A DNA stretch of 64,000 nucleotides, from positions 1,054,001 through 1,118,000 of the forward strand of contig JAWPGT010000001.1 of assembly GCA_034638255.1 (NCBI GenBank), read 5' to 3'. The DNA comes from Coprinus comatus (taxonomy: Eukaryota > Basidiomycota > Agaricomycetes > Agaricales > Agaricaceae). Below, in pieces: positions 12,412 to 25,789 of this stretch. A program made the translations under genes and the position numbers. The notes beneath the pieces were generated by a model that saw only the letters and a list, made by a program, of their open reading frames with translations, was not told the DNA's origin and did no database searches. The stretch's first letter is position 1, and each line of letters starts with the position of its first letter.

Positions 12412-13521
12412 ATGCCCGGTATCGAAGATTGCAAGTCTATTCTCATAACTGGAGCGACTGCTGGGATCGGACGTTCTCTGGCCCTTGCTATCTCCAAATT
12501 GCCGAGTAAACCGCAAGTAATTGCTACGGGAAGGCGGTTAGATAGACTAGAAGAACTCAAAGACGCGGGTCTAGAAACTATTCAACTTGATCTTGACACC
12601 GATGCAATTACACTCAAAAACTCCGTGGATCTTGTCCTTGAAAAGTATCCTCAGGTATGTGTGTGGTTCACGGTAATCTTCTAGCTTCGCGTTTGGCTAT
12701 AGGATCCTATGCGGAAGCGCCGCCGCTGTGTACAAGAATGCCGATCTGATTGCACCCTAAACTCTAGCTTGACGCCATTGTCCTTAATGCTGGTGTACAG
12801 TACGAATTTGACTTCAAGAATAACGTCGATGTTACGAGTTGAGTAGTATATCTTCGAGCCTCATTAACGATTGTCACTAAATTCTGATGTCCACTCAGAG
12901 TTGCTATCTGAGATCAACATCAATTATACCTCTGTTGTTACAGCAATCGCGTATCTACTACCCCACTTCTTGGCTCGCTCGGTAAGTTATACAGGACCGA
13001 GGAGACTGACTTCTTACACTATGAAGGAGAGTAATCTACCTTCTTATATCATACCAGTAACAGCTGGATTAGGAATTGTTCCTGGCGTTTGGGTCCCTGG
13101 TTATTCGGCTTCAAAGGCTGCAATCCATTCGTTCACGACATCTTTGCGAATTCAGCTGCAAACTACTAACATTCGCATCTTGGAAATTATTCCTCCGTGA
13201 GTAATATATGATTATATTGTGTTTGACATCCGTCTAAACACCCCTTGATAAGCTTGGTGGAATCCGAACTCCATGATGGTAAAGTAATTTTTATTTCTTT
13301 CGGAAATATGTCTAACAGTGTGTATTGTAGCGGAGGGGACCACGGAAAAACTCACCAACCTTTGGGTGCCTCTGGATAAATATACAGAAGTAACGATGCA
13401 AGGGCTCAAGAATGGTGATAGTATCATTTCAAGTGGAGGATCACTTGTGTGGTACGAGAAGTATGACGCGGACAAGGAAGGATTGATCCTCCAAATGAAA
13501 GCAGGAAGAGAGAAATGGTAA
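12412..13521 (+). CDS. Short-chain dehydrogenase/reductase, tandem copy 1
   Basis: This NAD(P)-dependent oxidoreductase has the classical SDR fold and 260 residues. Exons: 12412..12654, 12768..12837, 12899..12981, 13027..13196, 13253..13278, 13331..13521. Motifs: the dinucleotide-binding TGATAGIGR at residues 13-21; a basic ATGRR after beta-2, which favours NADP(H); LNAG; and the catalytic YSASK. It resembles the bacterial DltE-like oxidoreductases often annotated in fungi, but the substrate cannot be inferred. The neighbour at 14119 is a paralogue with exactly the same six exon lengths. Confidence 0.87.
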
Positions 13522-14118
13522 ACTACCCACATGTTATATTCCATGTTTGTGCAAATAGTGCAATACGTACACTATCCACCCAATTACTAAACGAGTGATT
13601 CGTGAATAAGAGTTTCATGACAGTATAATTTTTACTCCTCCCTTCCATGATATCCACAATTGCGGCCTGTTCACGGCATCGGTAAAACTAAATCCCATTA
13701 ATGAACTTGATGATGTGAACATAAAACCTATGAATTGTCGATATCCCACGAGGAGCACAAGTTCCTCTAACTTACTAAGTGTAGCATATGGCTCGAATAC
13801 TCCGAATAACCCATCTAGGCAAAAAGGCAGCCACATTACTACATAGCAAATAATGAATATGTTCTCAGATGATCCACTTGAAAATGACTGGAGAAGGGTA
13901 ACTTGTACTCTCCGTCATATATCACAGTAAGTACCTGGTCTGTCGATCTGCGAATTCAGTTTCCATCTACCCGGAGTCATAAAAGTCTGTCGTTCCTGGC
14001 CTTGCTCCGTAGTCTGAGGCACAAAAAGCTCGCTTCCTTAGAACCGGTCTTCGTCTTCGTCTTCTAAATCATACACCCCTTCCGTTCAATTTATTACTGC
14101 CTAGAACCATTCATCATC
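13522..14118. other. Spacer between the tandem SDR genes
   Basis: About 600 bases without a supportable gene. A 73-codon minus-strand frame at 13615..13836 has no domain. The second half should contain the promoter of SDR copy 2, with a pyrimidine-rich stretch just upstream of its start codon. Confidence 0.5.
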
Positions 14119-15174
14119 ATGCCTGGAATAAAACTCAGTAAAAGTGTACTAATCACCGGAGCGACGGCTGGTATTGGACGAGCATTGGCGTACAAGATCA
14201 AAAACCTTCCTAGTAAACCACAAGTAATTACGACGGGAAGGCGTCAGGATCGTTTGAAAGAATTATCTGAAGATGGGTTTGAGACTTATGCATTGGACAT
14301 TGGAGCCGATAGAGAAACATTAAAGAGATCTGCTGAGGAACTATTCCTTAAATACCCTGAGGTGAGTTTACAGCTTGTTTTTAAACTAGTCAAGAATAAT
14401 GAAGAGTTCTTCAAGTTGGATACCATCATTCTAAATGCAGGAATGCAAAGGACATTTGATTTCACCAAGGGTGTTGACCTTGACAGTAAGAGTACATTGC
14501 TTCGTCTATAACATTTATTCACGAATTCTAGAAATCGACTATGAAATGAACGTGAATTACAATTCCGTGGTTGCACTCATCAGCTACTTCCTTCCTCATT
14601 TCCTGAAACTGGGTGTACGTTTTCCCCCTTCTTTTATTTCCATAGTCACGATCTGACCGCCTCGCAAGTCGGAGGGACGTCAAACCTTCATTGTAACAGT
14701 AACATCGGGATTATCCATTACCCCAAACGCTACAGTCGCCAATTATTGTGCTTCAAAAGCGGCCGTACACTCTCTTACACTTTCGCTACAAGCCCAACTA
14801 GCGGGTACAGGCGTGAATATTATTGAAATTCTTCCACCGTGCGTCATCTCCTGAAAGGAAGCATTAAGCAATTCATACTGACATAACGTATCTGTCATTA
14901 GTCTCGTGGAGTCAGAGCTACACGACGGTATGTTCTTCGGTGTTTTGATGATGGCGTCGCTGATTTTAATAATAATATGGTAGCCGAGGGAACGACAGAA
15001 GCACTGTCGAAGATATGGATGCCTTTAGAGGAATTTGTCACCATCGTAACGAATGGACTCGTTGCCGGTACCCCACATATCGGGGCTGGGAAAAGTGCTG
15101 ATGCGTGGCAAAGATTTGAGGCAGGAAAAGACGAGATTGTTGCCCAGATATACAAGGCCAGCCGCGCTCACTGA
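14119..15174 (+). CDS. Short-chain dehydrogenase/reductase, tandem copy 2
   Basis: Paralogue of the preceding gene, also 260 residues. Exons: 14119..14361, 14416..14485, 14532..14614, 14669..14838, 14902..14927, 14984..15174. Lengths 243, 70, 83, 170, 26 and 191 match copy 1 exactly, while the introns differ in length and sequence. Motifs: TGATAGIGR, TTGRRQDR, LNAG and the catalytic YCASK. The differing segments between LNAG and the catalytic Tyr, and near the C-terminus, line the substrate pocket in SDRs, so specificity may have diverged. Function is unknown beyond NADP(H)-dependent redox chemistry. Confidence 0.87.
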
Positions 15175-15424
15175 GACTGAGGCGTTCAGTACGGGGTTGT
15201 ACAGTACATAACATTTTAATTAATCTTGGGTTGTGGCTGTTCTTAAGGACACAGAAAAGTCGTCATATAGCCGGGATTTGCTTTCACCCGGGGAGTTCAT
15301 CTGATAAGATCACTTAGGTTTGAGTCATCATTGGGCGAGTCATATTTAGCACTGTGTACATTCATAGATCTGACCAGAAAAAAATTCTTACAACCCAACA
15401 CCCGTGTACCGACCAAGCAGAAAA

Positions 15425-16689
<1,265 letters not shown>

Positions 16690-16835
16690 TGCCAAGGGCG
16701 TAGCGGTTGCCATGTGTTGTGTGATTGTAGTCTGTAGTCTTCGTCTTGTCGATAATACTAAAACATTCTGCCAAATTCCAACTACCATCTTTCTTCCTTT
16801 CGCTGGCGTTCTCTTCCGTGGCGGGCCACTAAATC

Positions 16836-18065
16836 ATGTTTACTACTATCCAGTCCCAGGACATCCATGTCCATCCCACAATCACCCTCAAGCACCTCTC
16901 CCCCCTCTGTCCCCCAGACGCCCCAGTCACTGGAAAAGGCCTTGAAAGAGAGCGCTTTGAAGCTCTTCTTAGGGCTTCCAGAGAGAGAAATGCCATCGTA
17001 GGTGCAAAGAAGGCTGTTGACCTTCGTAAAGAAATTGCCCTCAAAGCCCACAGAAACAAACAGGGTATGTATCTTCCTCCGAGCTCATTTCATCCTTCCT
17101 CAATATCTGCTCTGCCAGTCGAACGCCGTGCGCTCTTCCTCTCAAAGATACAAGCTCCCCCGTCACCGACAGCAACCTCTACCCCAAAGACACCTCCCGA
17201 TTCCCCTGCTATATTCCACTATTCCCTGCCCTCTCCGGGCCTAGTCTCACCCCTCGCACTATTCGACACCATCTATGAAAACAAATATCCAAAAACCATT
17301 TCATGTCAACCCTGGGTCGAACAAGTCGACTTCCGTCTTGCCAACGAATCCAAAAAACAGGCCATTCGCACTGCTGCATTGCCTCAAACGAACAAATTAC
17401 CCTCCTTAGATCAGATCTCTGAGCGGCTGAAGACGTTGGCTTCTGCACGCACGACTACCTTTGCTGATGAGTTTAGACACCCTGCTGCTCCGGCACCTTC
17501 AGCCAAACCAGCCACGATTGAGATCGGCAGGCTCAGGCTGCCTGTTCGTGCCCTCAAGTTGTCACCGGAACCGGTTCCAGCTCCTCCATTTATCCCACGT
17601 CAACAACCCCCTATCCATATGCCCCCAGCTCAGCCAAAGTCACCAAACCCTCCACGTTCCAACTTACGAGTTACGACGACCGTTGTTCCGAGAACAGCCC
17701 CGATCGCACCGGCGCAACTTACCGAGTCCAATCTCAAACAATTGAATACGAATGCAAAAGCAAGGGAACACAAAGCCCATAATATGATGTCTACACTTCG
17801 AAAGAGAACTTTATCTACGCCTGGCCGAGCTCAGTTCCAGACTCAACCACAGTCCGCTCCCGAATCAAATCCCGCAAAAATGCCTGGTACATTGACCAGG
17901 AATGCGGCTAGAAGAACAACCCTTCTGCCCCTGTCAGAGGAAATCATGTCTTTGGGTTTCGACGACAGAAAGTCAAAGTGGAAGCGTCATAGCGCACCCG
18001 CTGACCTCATGCAACAACGAATCGGTTTCCAGCATCCTGTTATGGCCCTTCCAGGAGCCTTCTGA
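16836..18065 (+). CDS. Orphan protein, Pro/Ala-rich with coiled-coil-like N-terminus
   Basis: I do not recognise this protein. The frame is open over the whole span. A 54-nt in-frame segment (17065..17118) starts GTATGT and ends CCAG, so it is probably an intron; splicing gives exons 16836..17064 and 17119..18065 and 391 residues. Splicing also rejoins a continuous charged helix (RKEIALKAHRNKQVERR). The rest is Pro/Ser/Thr/Ala-rich and probably disordered, with short conserved-looking patches such as WVEQVDFRLANESKKQAI and LSEEIMSLGFDDRKSKWKRHS. There is no signal peptide or membrane helix. Strong codon-like composition and a clean 5' start support a real gene. Confidence 0.65.
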   Translation: MFTTIQSQDIHVHPTITLKHLSPLCPPDAPVTGKGLERERFEALLRASRERNAIVGAKKAVDLRKEIALKAHRNKQGMYLPPSSFHPSSISALPVERRALFLSKIQAPPSPTATSTPKTPPDSPAIFHYSLPSPGLVSPLALFDTIYENKYPKTISCQPWVEQVDFRLANESKKQAIRTAALPQTNKLPSLDQISERLKTLASARTTTFADEFRHPAAPAPSAKPATIEIGRLRLPVRALKLSPEPVPAPPFIPRQQPPIHMPPAQPKSPNPPRSNLRVTTTVVPRTAPIAPAQLTESNLKQLNTNAKAREHKAHNMMSTLRKRTLSTPGRAQFQTQPQSAPESNPAKMPGTLTRNAARRTTLLPLSEEIMSLGFDDRKSKWKRHSAPADLMQQRIGFQHPVMALPGAF

Positions 18066-18917
18066 GTATAAATTTTACCATTGTTCTTTTTCTTCTTTTT
18101 TGGTGACTATTGTTTTTCTTGTACCCGCAACTTTTCGTCTCTTTTCGAGTATCTCATGATCATGATTTTTCTCAGGGATCAGTAGCAGCACTTTCCTTCG
18201 ATCTTCACCTTAATTGTTACTGGACTTTCTTCCATTTTGGTTTTGACACACAATTAATGTAGGACAAAGAGCTTACCTTTTTGTTAACTCCCATTTTTTT
18301 CGCTTCCTGTAAAATATTTATCCGTTCTTTTCTATTCTTGTTACATCACTGTATTTTTGGCTCTTCTTTTTTTTTTTTTTTCATTTCATTCTCAAATTTC
18401 CTTCCGCTTGCTCACCCTCTTTGTTCTTTCGGCTAAAGTTTGATTTCCTCCGAGGTGTTTTATTCTCCAGAGGAAACAGACGAAAAAGTCATACCACACT
18501 CCTTTACCCTTCAAAGTCGTTACTATGCAATACTTGTAACGTTACTCAAAGGGCTGTGCCTTAGTGTAATTTACGGTCTTTACTACTATTTCCCCCCCTT
18601 GCGACACCTCTTACACCTCGTTGAGAGTTATATGTATCTACTTAACAATCAATGAAACACATTGTTCTTCTCTTCACGGTAATCCGAAGCCTGGACTTAA
18701 GAACGCGTGAATTTCATGTAGGAAACTAAATCCTATGAAACAGGAGTACGTAGTGTCATTTCAGAGAAGGTCAGCTAAACACAAACAGAAGTCAAGAAAG
18801 CAAGTAGACATCAAAAGCACATCAGAGCAGCAAGAATGTTGTTCAAGCACAGGGAAACTTTGAGAACATCAAGAAAAAGGCAAGATTCGGAGATTAAGAG
18901 TGCATAGCACAAAATGT
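18066..18917. other. T-rich convergent intergenic region
   Basis: About 850 bases between the 3' ends of the orphan gene and the IES1 homologue. It is rich in T and TTTC runs, including a 16-base T-run near 18370. No coding frame, tRNA or repeat was recognised; long 3'UTRs are likely. Confidence 0.5.
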
Positions 18918-20925
18918 TCAAGACCTATTGGAAGTAGACGGTGGCATGTGGATAACGTTGCGAGTGGATGACGCCGAGGACCTGGAAGATAGGGCAATCG
19001 GCCCCGAGCTGTTGCTATTTCGAATAGGTAATGTAGGGAAATCAGGATCATAATCGCGCTGGTTGCGAGTATGATAGCTGAGAGGATCAGACAGTCGACG
19101 CGAGTGTCGTTGCCGCTGTGATTGTTGGACAGGCGATGGTGCTCTCCCGCGTATGCGCGAAATAATACTCAGGCGACGTGCTGAAATCAACCGTTCATCA
19201 GTGAATTTGTTAGCCAATTGATAGTATTACGTACCGTAATCCTCCCTGACGCTATCGAGCATGAGCTCCTCGTCAGAATCGGCAAGGGGGTCAACAGTAT
19301 TCACGATACGCCACGCCTCTGTAATTTAATCATGAGGTGTAAGTTTCTATGTTTATGAACATCAACCAGCCAGCCTACCGTAAAGCATTGATCGTTCTTC
19401 GAGTCGTCTTCGGGGTGTTGGTGCTGGCTGGCGATGCCGTTCTACGGGAGCTGGGGCTAACGAAGTAAAATTGAAACCTCATATTCTGATGCATCCAGGA
19501 ATGTTAACTATCTTACTAACCTGGACTCGGGCGGCGTACAGGAGGAGGTGGGCGTGTAGGTTCTCGATCCCGGTCACGGTCACGGTTAGGACCTGGAACG
19601 TAATACATAAACCCCATGTCCTCTGCCTTGGAAGCCTCAACACTTGGTCTGTTCAGTCGAGGACGTGGTGCATTAACGTCAGGTACAGCTACGAATTAAA
19701 TAAAAATCAGGGTCATCGAAGAAAGAGAGTTAAGTGAATTGGTACCTGAGACAAAGTGTGGCAGCGCAGGATTCCTGGATCTTTTATCTAGTTCTGCGGA
19801 TGCAACAAGTCGAGCGAGGAATAAGTTTCGTTGGCCAGACATCTTTCTGCCCCACTCTATTTCCTCAGGAGTATCAATATTCTCCTGTAGTTGCTCATCT
19901 TCAGTTAAGTACCGTATTTTCGGGACCTTGGGCGTATTCTCTCTGGAGAAGTCGTCGTCCCAAGGATTCGGTCCTTCAGAATTTTCAAGGTAATAGTATA
20001 TCAACCATAGAAATACCCTTGCACGTTCTGAAGAACTAAGTCCTTTTTTGGGTATGAAAAGGTCTAGGAAGTTTAGGTTTCCGTCAAAATGCACAGTAGC
20101 TAATGGCTACAAATTTTGGCTCAGTGAATTGAATTATGAGAAAATAAATATCATTACCGCTGCATGATTGGCAAGTACAAACAAGAGGTTGACGACACTT
20201 GTGGGAGGTTTCTGGCCTGCTTGCTTTGAGAGGACAAGTGTGAGGACAAGATATTAATATGTGGCACGATTATTATTTCTCACACTCTTTGCTATAATCT
20301 CTTCAGGAGTTGAAGGCGGGATGGTTTTTAACTCGGAGGCCAATAAAGCAGCTTTGAGACAGTTTTTAATACGCGGAGCATCCTGCGCATTCCCATCGGT
20401 CTTTTGAAGTGATGGGACAGGATGATAAGTCCGCAGTGCTGTTTTCATCTCCGGAAAAACTAAACACATAAGAAACAAAATAAAAGGAAATTGAGAAATA
20501 GTCGTACAGGCCATTGTGGTGTTGATACGGCCCACATTTGTCAGGAGGGAAATCTTGGCTAATTCAAGGGCGAAAGCAGGTGTTTCTGTCATCTTGTCTT
20601 TAAGGACCTTGGAGCACTTTGATGAGCCATACAGAGCATTGATATATAGTTCACTAAAAGGTATCTTTGTTGTTTTGGAAGGAACTGTGCTGGTGAATAC
20701 GGCGTTGGTGTCCGAGAAAATGTAGTCGAGCAGATCAAACTGGACATCCTCGCGAGTGAGTGGTTCGGCGTCATTTCTCTTTATAGGAAGAGCCTTTCGG
20801 CTTAGGTAGCCAACCCTAAAGGAGAGAGTAGGAGATCAACATATGCATGTACGATTGTGGTAGAAGACCGACGGTGGTATGGGCTCAGGGGGCCAAACTG
20901 GCTGATGAGTTGGGGTGGAAGCCAT
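18918..20925 (-). CDS. IES1: INO80 complex subunit 1 homologue, copy A
   Basis: Ies1 is a fungal-specific subunit of the INO80 chromatin remodeller. Nine exons (20925..20873, 20815..20508, 20459..20286, 20216..20158, 20106..19746, 19688..19521, 19456..19379, 19318..19235, 19180..18918) join in frame to 515 residues. The conserved core runs from about residue 25 to 315: ALPIKRNDAEPLTREDVQFD; SSKCSKVLKDKM; LLTNVGRINTTMAFFPEMKT; TYHPVPSLQKTDGNAQDAPR; PPTSVVNLLFVLANHAAP; RVFLWLIYYYLE; and ENIDTPEEIEWGRKM. The second half is Arg/Pro/Ser-rich with an RDRDRDRE run. A second, more divergent copy lies at 33674..35539 on the other strand. This copy retains the canonical motifs better, so it is the likelier INO80 subunit. 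Confidence 0.85.
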
Positions 20926-21303
20926 AAAGGAAGGATAGCGATTGGGCGAACACGAGGCAAGAAGCTAAAGGCGCCGCGCATTTCCTTAAATCACGAACAA
21001 TCTCTGCCAAAGGGGTGAGACCGCCCACAGATCTCACGTGTGTGCAGAGGTTCTGTACAAGTTCTTTCGTGAGCGGGTCAGAAGTGTCGTAAATGGATTG
21101 AATGCAGTATAAATCGAAAGAAGCAGTTGAGACTGTGGCAGAGGACCGGGGTTACCGATTGTTTGGTCAGAAAGACATGAGGCCCTTTCGAATTCTGCGA
21201 TATAGTTGATTGCAGAAATGGGCCGTACGCTATGTTGACATGTCAGATTTATCGCCTGGCCAAGCCCGTTCCATCTCCGTATGTCCGGTAAGAATAGCTC
21301 ATT
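20926..21303. other. Divergent promoter region, IES1 copy A / TIM8
   Basis: A 378-bp spacer between two divergent start codons. Both promoters must lie here. No specific binding site could be named and no gene was seen. Confidence 0.45.
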
Positions 21304-21722
21304 ATGTCAGCACTTCCTCTTACTTCTACCGTCATGGCCGAAAACTTTGACGCTACTACACAGGTATGTCATGCAACTAAATAGATTCAATTTCTGACGC
21401 GTCTTCCAGAGAGAGCTCCAGCAGTTCATCGACCAGGAGCAGAACCAAGTCCGTGTATCGACGTTTTGATGACACCTGTTCTCATTTTGTAATTCAGGCT
21501 AGAATCCAGTCGACAATCCACCAACTGACCTCAACATGCTGGGACAAGTGCGTGTCATATTCTATCTCAGGTTTCAGTCGCTTAACACCTACTAGGTGTA
21601 TATCAAACGCACCCGGTAACTCTTTCTCAAGAAGCGAAGAATCCTGTCTCGCGAACTGCGTGGAACGCTTCCTCGACACCAGCTTATTCCTCGTCAAGCA
21701 AATACAGGACAAGAGGCAATGA
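21304..21722 (+). CDS. TIM8: Mitochondrial intermembrane-space chaperone Tim8
   Basis: Tim8 is a small Tim chaperone. With Tim13 it escorts hydrophobic precursors across the mitochondrial intermembrane space. Four exons (21304..21363, 21410..21448, 21498..21547, 21596..21722) give 91 residues. The twin CX3C signature is complete: C47-x3-C51 (CWDKC) and C67-x3-C71 (CLANC), spaced by 15 residues. Other family motifs are ARIQSTIHQLTSTCW and SRSEESCLANCVERFLDTSLF. The second intron interrupts the first CX3C motif at the Lys codon. An in-frame ATG at 21334 is an alternative start, 10 residues shorter. Confidence 0.92.
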
Positions 21723-21846
21723 TCTATATACCAGCAAGTAATGGGTCTATCTTAACATGAAGTGCTACCGTTGGTTATCATACATCATGACACAATCCAA
21801 ATGTACAGGTTGGAAATATTGCAAAAACTAGCGCACATATGCGCAA

Positions 21847-23396
21847 CTAATGTCTTCTGCCTCTGTCCCACAAGTATGCGACTCCTGCCGGAAAGAAGAA
21901 ACAAAACGCATCGAGAATCTCACGCTTGTGCCGCAGCTTGAGAGGAATGTCTACCGACGTCGAACCCATAGGGCTCGTATCCAACGTACCAGTCTCAAAG
22001 TACTTGGATATTGATTCATCCTTTTCCTTCCACAATTTCCGCAGCCAATGATCGAAGGTGTCTTTCTCCTCGATGGGAATATCCACTTCAACTGCATTCT
22101 TGGCAAATACTTCTGGGGTATCACTTGAACCACTGGACGACAAGTCACCGATGGGTATTTCATCACAAACATCGAATAAGCGCAAGTGTATGTGAATGGC
22201 TGGAGGTGCAACACCGTTTACGAAGATAGAGCGCAATGTGTAGTAATTCTGGCCATAACCCATGGGAGGGACACCTATTTGGCTTAGTTCCCTTCTTTCT
22301 TCCTCGATGGACTGGTCCACGTACCTGGATATACAACAGTAATGTCAAGGAGCTTTAAGTCAGGGATGCGAGGGGCGAGTGATCTCAAACTGTAATGCAA
22401 GCCTGTTGATCGCGGAAGGAGGATATTCTTCATGTCATTCTGTGTCACCAAAAGAGTTAATGAGATAGAGAAACACAAACAAAAACAAGAATGTACAATC
22501 CCCATTTTATCCGCAAATTTCCTGCTGATAGGTCTAGTATCCTTGCTAACCAAAGTACCTTCTGGATAGAGCAAAAAACAGAATGGTCTATCCTCCTTTT
22601 TAGCTTCTTTTCCTAGCGAGGCCAGCTGTGAAGCAAGCTGAACGCGGTCGGAAGCCCAAGAACGCGCTAGGAAAATGAAATTGAAGAATTGCATACCCTT
22701 AGATCATAGATATAAGTCCTCGTCATAGATGATATAGCAGAAGACATACCCATCCTACAAAAGGAATCCATTGCAAACTCTTCTTCAACGTAATAAAGAC
22801 GTGTCGATGGACACCAATAGGACCAATGAAATATAGTAAACACCAAGCATACCACCAGTCTGCGTAAACCTACAGGGTGCTATTCAGTGAGACCCCGCAC
22901 ACGTGGGGTTGACGTCAACGCACTTGGTGATTTGCTGTAAGCACAAACTTGGTGGGTAGGTTCAAATAAGCAACCTCTCCCTTCTTATTCTTCACCACAA
23001 TATGGTCTATATCCTCTTGGCTGAATCTACCTGGACCTTGTGTCTCAAAGGTCACTCGTAACTTTGTCGGTGCAAACCACTGACACATTAAGACTAGAAT
23101 ACAGAGGACCTGTTAGTGTGCATAGACGATTATTAAGTAACATGTGAGCATGCATACATACTTAAAAGACACCCAAAACAACCTTTACTCCACCGTATAC
23201 CTTCATAATACAAACTTCTTGCAGAACGAAGTGGAAGTAGTCTGATAGGAAGTAGGAAAACGAATTGCGAGATGTTGATCGTAAGACACGCCAAGTCAAA
23301 AAGCACACCAAATAATATGGCTTTAAAAACTCGAGTCCATGAAATAGGCTGACGAGCTGATATAGGAAGACTGTAAGTATCCAACTGATTTGACAT
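21847..23396 (-). CDS. Lysophospholipid / 1-acylglycerol-3-phosphate acyltransferase family protein
   Basis: Membrane acyltransferase of the PlsC superfamily, close to the LCLAT1/CST26 group. Six exons (23396..23162, 23093..22924, 22869..22750, 22697..22497, 22439..22325, 22274..21847) give 422 residues. The catalytic NHxxxxD motif is at residues 133-139 (NHQVYADW) and is split by an intron. The acceptor-binding PEGT box is at about 220-223. A hydrophobic N-terminal segment (about residues 25-50) and a C-terminal one suggest an ER membrane protein. YGQNYYTLRSIFVNG is typical of this subgroup. It probably remodels acyl chains of phosphatidylinositol or cardiolipin-type lipids; the exact acceptor cannot be read. 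Confidence 0.88.
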
Positions 23397-23770
23397 TCGG
23401 AAAGAGGTTATATGGGATAGAGATTATGGACGCAAAGGGTTCCTAAGAATATGAGAGAGCGAGGTAGAAGGACAGAGGATCTGATTTACTGCATGCGCTT
23501 ATTCTCGGAATGAATGCAAGGCTGTTGCCTGGTGGTCACCCATAAGCGTTATCGGGCTCCTTGGTGTCTAATTCCGTTTCACCTCCCATCAGCCAATCAC
23601 ACTCCTTCCTGGTTGGCTTATTTGTCACGCAACCTTACCTTGTTCGGCATATTCAAATCTCCTTCTTGTCCTCGACAATCACAATCCTTGGTGTTACACA
23701 TTGAACAATACATATTTTGTTCCAAGCATCCTATTTAAATATTTTCACACTTCGTACTCTGACTATGTTA

Positions 23771-25789
23771 TCAACAGGTGAACGGTCGCCCCACGATATG
23801 GTTAGCATAAGCATCAATGATCAACTAAAATGAAAATGAAACCGATAAATTAGCACACGAACCATTTCTATCAAAGGGTTGAAAAAATACCTTGATATAA
23901 ACATATGTTCCACCAATACAGATAAAAGCACCTGCAACTATAGTCAGGATTGACAATACCAGCATCCTAGGCCTTTTCATCAACTCTTTCTTTCCCTCAA
24001 ATTGAATAACATCGTGAATCCAAAAAAATCCTGCTAAACCATACGTATACCATGATGCAAATAGGGCCGCCGATATACCGATCAGATAGGAAAAGATCGG
24101 TACGCCCACGACAAAAATAAAAGCAAGACCAACAGCAATGAAACAAAGAAAAATCCAAACTGCCCATCCTAGAAATGTATGTTTATATATGTGTCTTGAA
24201 TGTCGAAATAGCCTGACAAACACAAGCTTGGCGGCGGTATGTGAATATAAACCTCCTGCACTACGGTTGCGTTGAGACGTTGAAAGTTGGCGCTTAAGAA
24301 GAGACATACATCAAGAAATTTGGCAATGCAATTGCCCAGGTTGCTTTTGACCATTTAATGGGTAGCGATACCAGTGCGGGGGAAGCAACAGTTTCGCCAA
24401 TGTATACATAACTGGATGGGTCTATGTCAAACAGAAGAATGGATCAATGAAACTTGACCTTACATGACAACAGCGAAGACGATATAAAATAATGTGGCGA
24501 ATACCTGCAGGCACCAAGCGGCCTGGAAAACAGTTAAGAATCAGGTAATTGGTCTAGAATTAACCAACCTTCATTGCATCTTGGGGCTGATGCATTTCTG
24601 AAATAAGAATAAAGAACCTAATGACCGGGTATTACTTTCAATAATGCTTGGACTCGATGACTTGTCGTACATGAAGTGACCTATTATTGTTTAATGCTAG
24701 ACATACAACCACCTGTTTAATAAGACACTGACCGGCGTAGGCGAATACCTAAAGTAGGGAATCAGACCCTCTTTCTGAACTTTTTAGTGTGACTGACATA
24801 CCGGATTCGTGATTGCGACAAAGGCTTGGTAGAAATCTGTAGGTACAGTGGCAGATATTGTACGACCGGGTGTAGGATCAATACCAGCAGCAATCATAGC
24901 AAGAACTCCAGCCAAAGTGATAAACATAACACTGAGTAGTCCGAGCCAACTAAGCTGATCCAAAGTGCGAGGGAGAGCGAGTATGAGTGTTGCCACAGAG
25001 AAAATGAGAAGAAAATATATTGTACATAGCCCATTGTTAGAGAGCGTTGATAGTGCAAGTTGACCCGATAGAAGTTGTGATCCCTGGTTTAGATAGAATC
25101 ATTACGGATGATACTTTTTGGTTAACAACTGAATTAACTGACAGTCCCGCAAATAGCAAAAATAATTGTTCCAGCCGCAAGAACTTCCCTTATGAAAGGA
25201 CCTCCCAATATCATCCCAGCATCCCCCCTGATATACTGCATGAGACAAAAATTCTAACGCACATATCAACTCACATATTGTGGACATTCGGATGATTAAG
25301 TTTAAAATCAATTAAGAGCTTGGCGGTGAACAGCCCGAAGATACCAAGAAAAAGGATCTGTAGCATGAAGTTGGTGAACTTATTCTAGTAAATCTACGGA
25401 AGAAGAATGAAGAAAATACCAAAATTACAGCAGGTACAATCCCTACATATATGCTTTGAGTACCACAGTAATGACAATAAGCTCTTAAGCAACATACCAA
25501 CAACTGCTAGTGCAGATGGCAAGGATAGCATACCATTGCTGACAATTTCAGCTATCATCAACAAGGATACAAACTACTTCTACCATGAATGGGTCTTCCT
25601 TGAAAACTGAATATAGGTGACACTAACTTGCCAAGTGAGGGTCTTATAATGAATATCATGTTCAGGCCTTTCGATGAATACGTCCGATGCTGCTTTGGGA
25701 TCAATTTGAACTTGTTGATCGCTGTTCATGTTCTCTTGCGATTGTGCGTTATCAACTTCTTTGAGAGATCTGGACCAACCGAGCGCCAT
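23771..25789 (-). CDS. Amino-acid transporter, Aa_trans (AAAP) family
   Basis: This is a proton-coupled neutral/aromatic amino-acid transporter of the fungal Mtr-like group. Thirteen exons (25789..25628, 25573..25498, 25442..25420, 25357..25275, 25227..25143, 25083..24802, 24748..24733, 24680..24671, 24617..24569, 24522..24464, 24411..24310, 24260..23891, 23824..23771) join in frame to 456 residues. Motifs: EIVSNGMLSLPSALAVVG in helix 1; GDAGMILGG; AFVAITNPVFAYAGHFMFF; AAWCLQVFATLFY; YVYIGETVASPAL; AGGLYSHTAAKLVFVR. The last exon supplies a typical C-terminus (LIIDAYANHIVGRPFTC). Exons 7 and 8 are only 16 and 10 nt long and encode the conserved FAYAGHF segment. It is unrelated to the YAT permease at 675. 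Confidence 0.9.
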
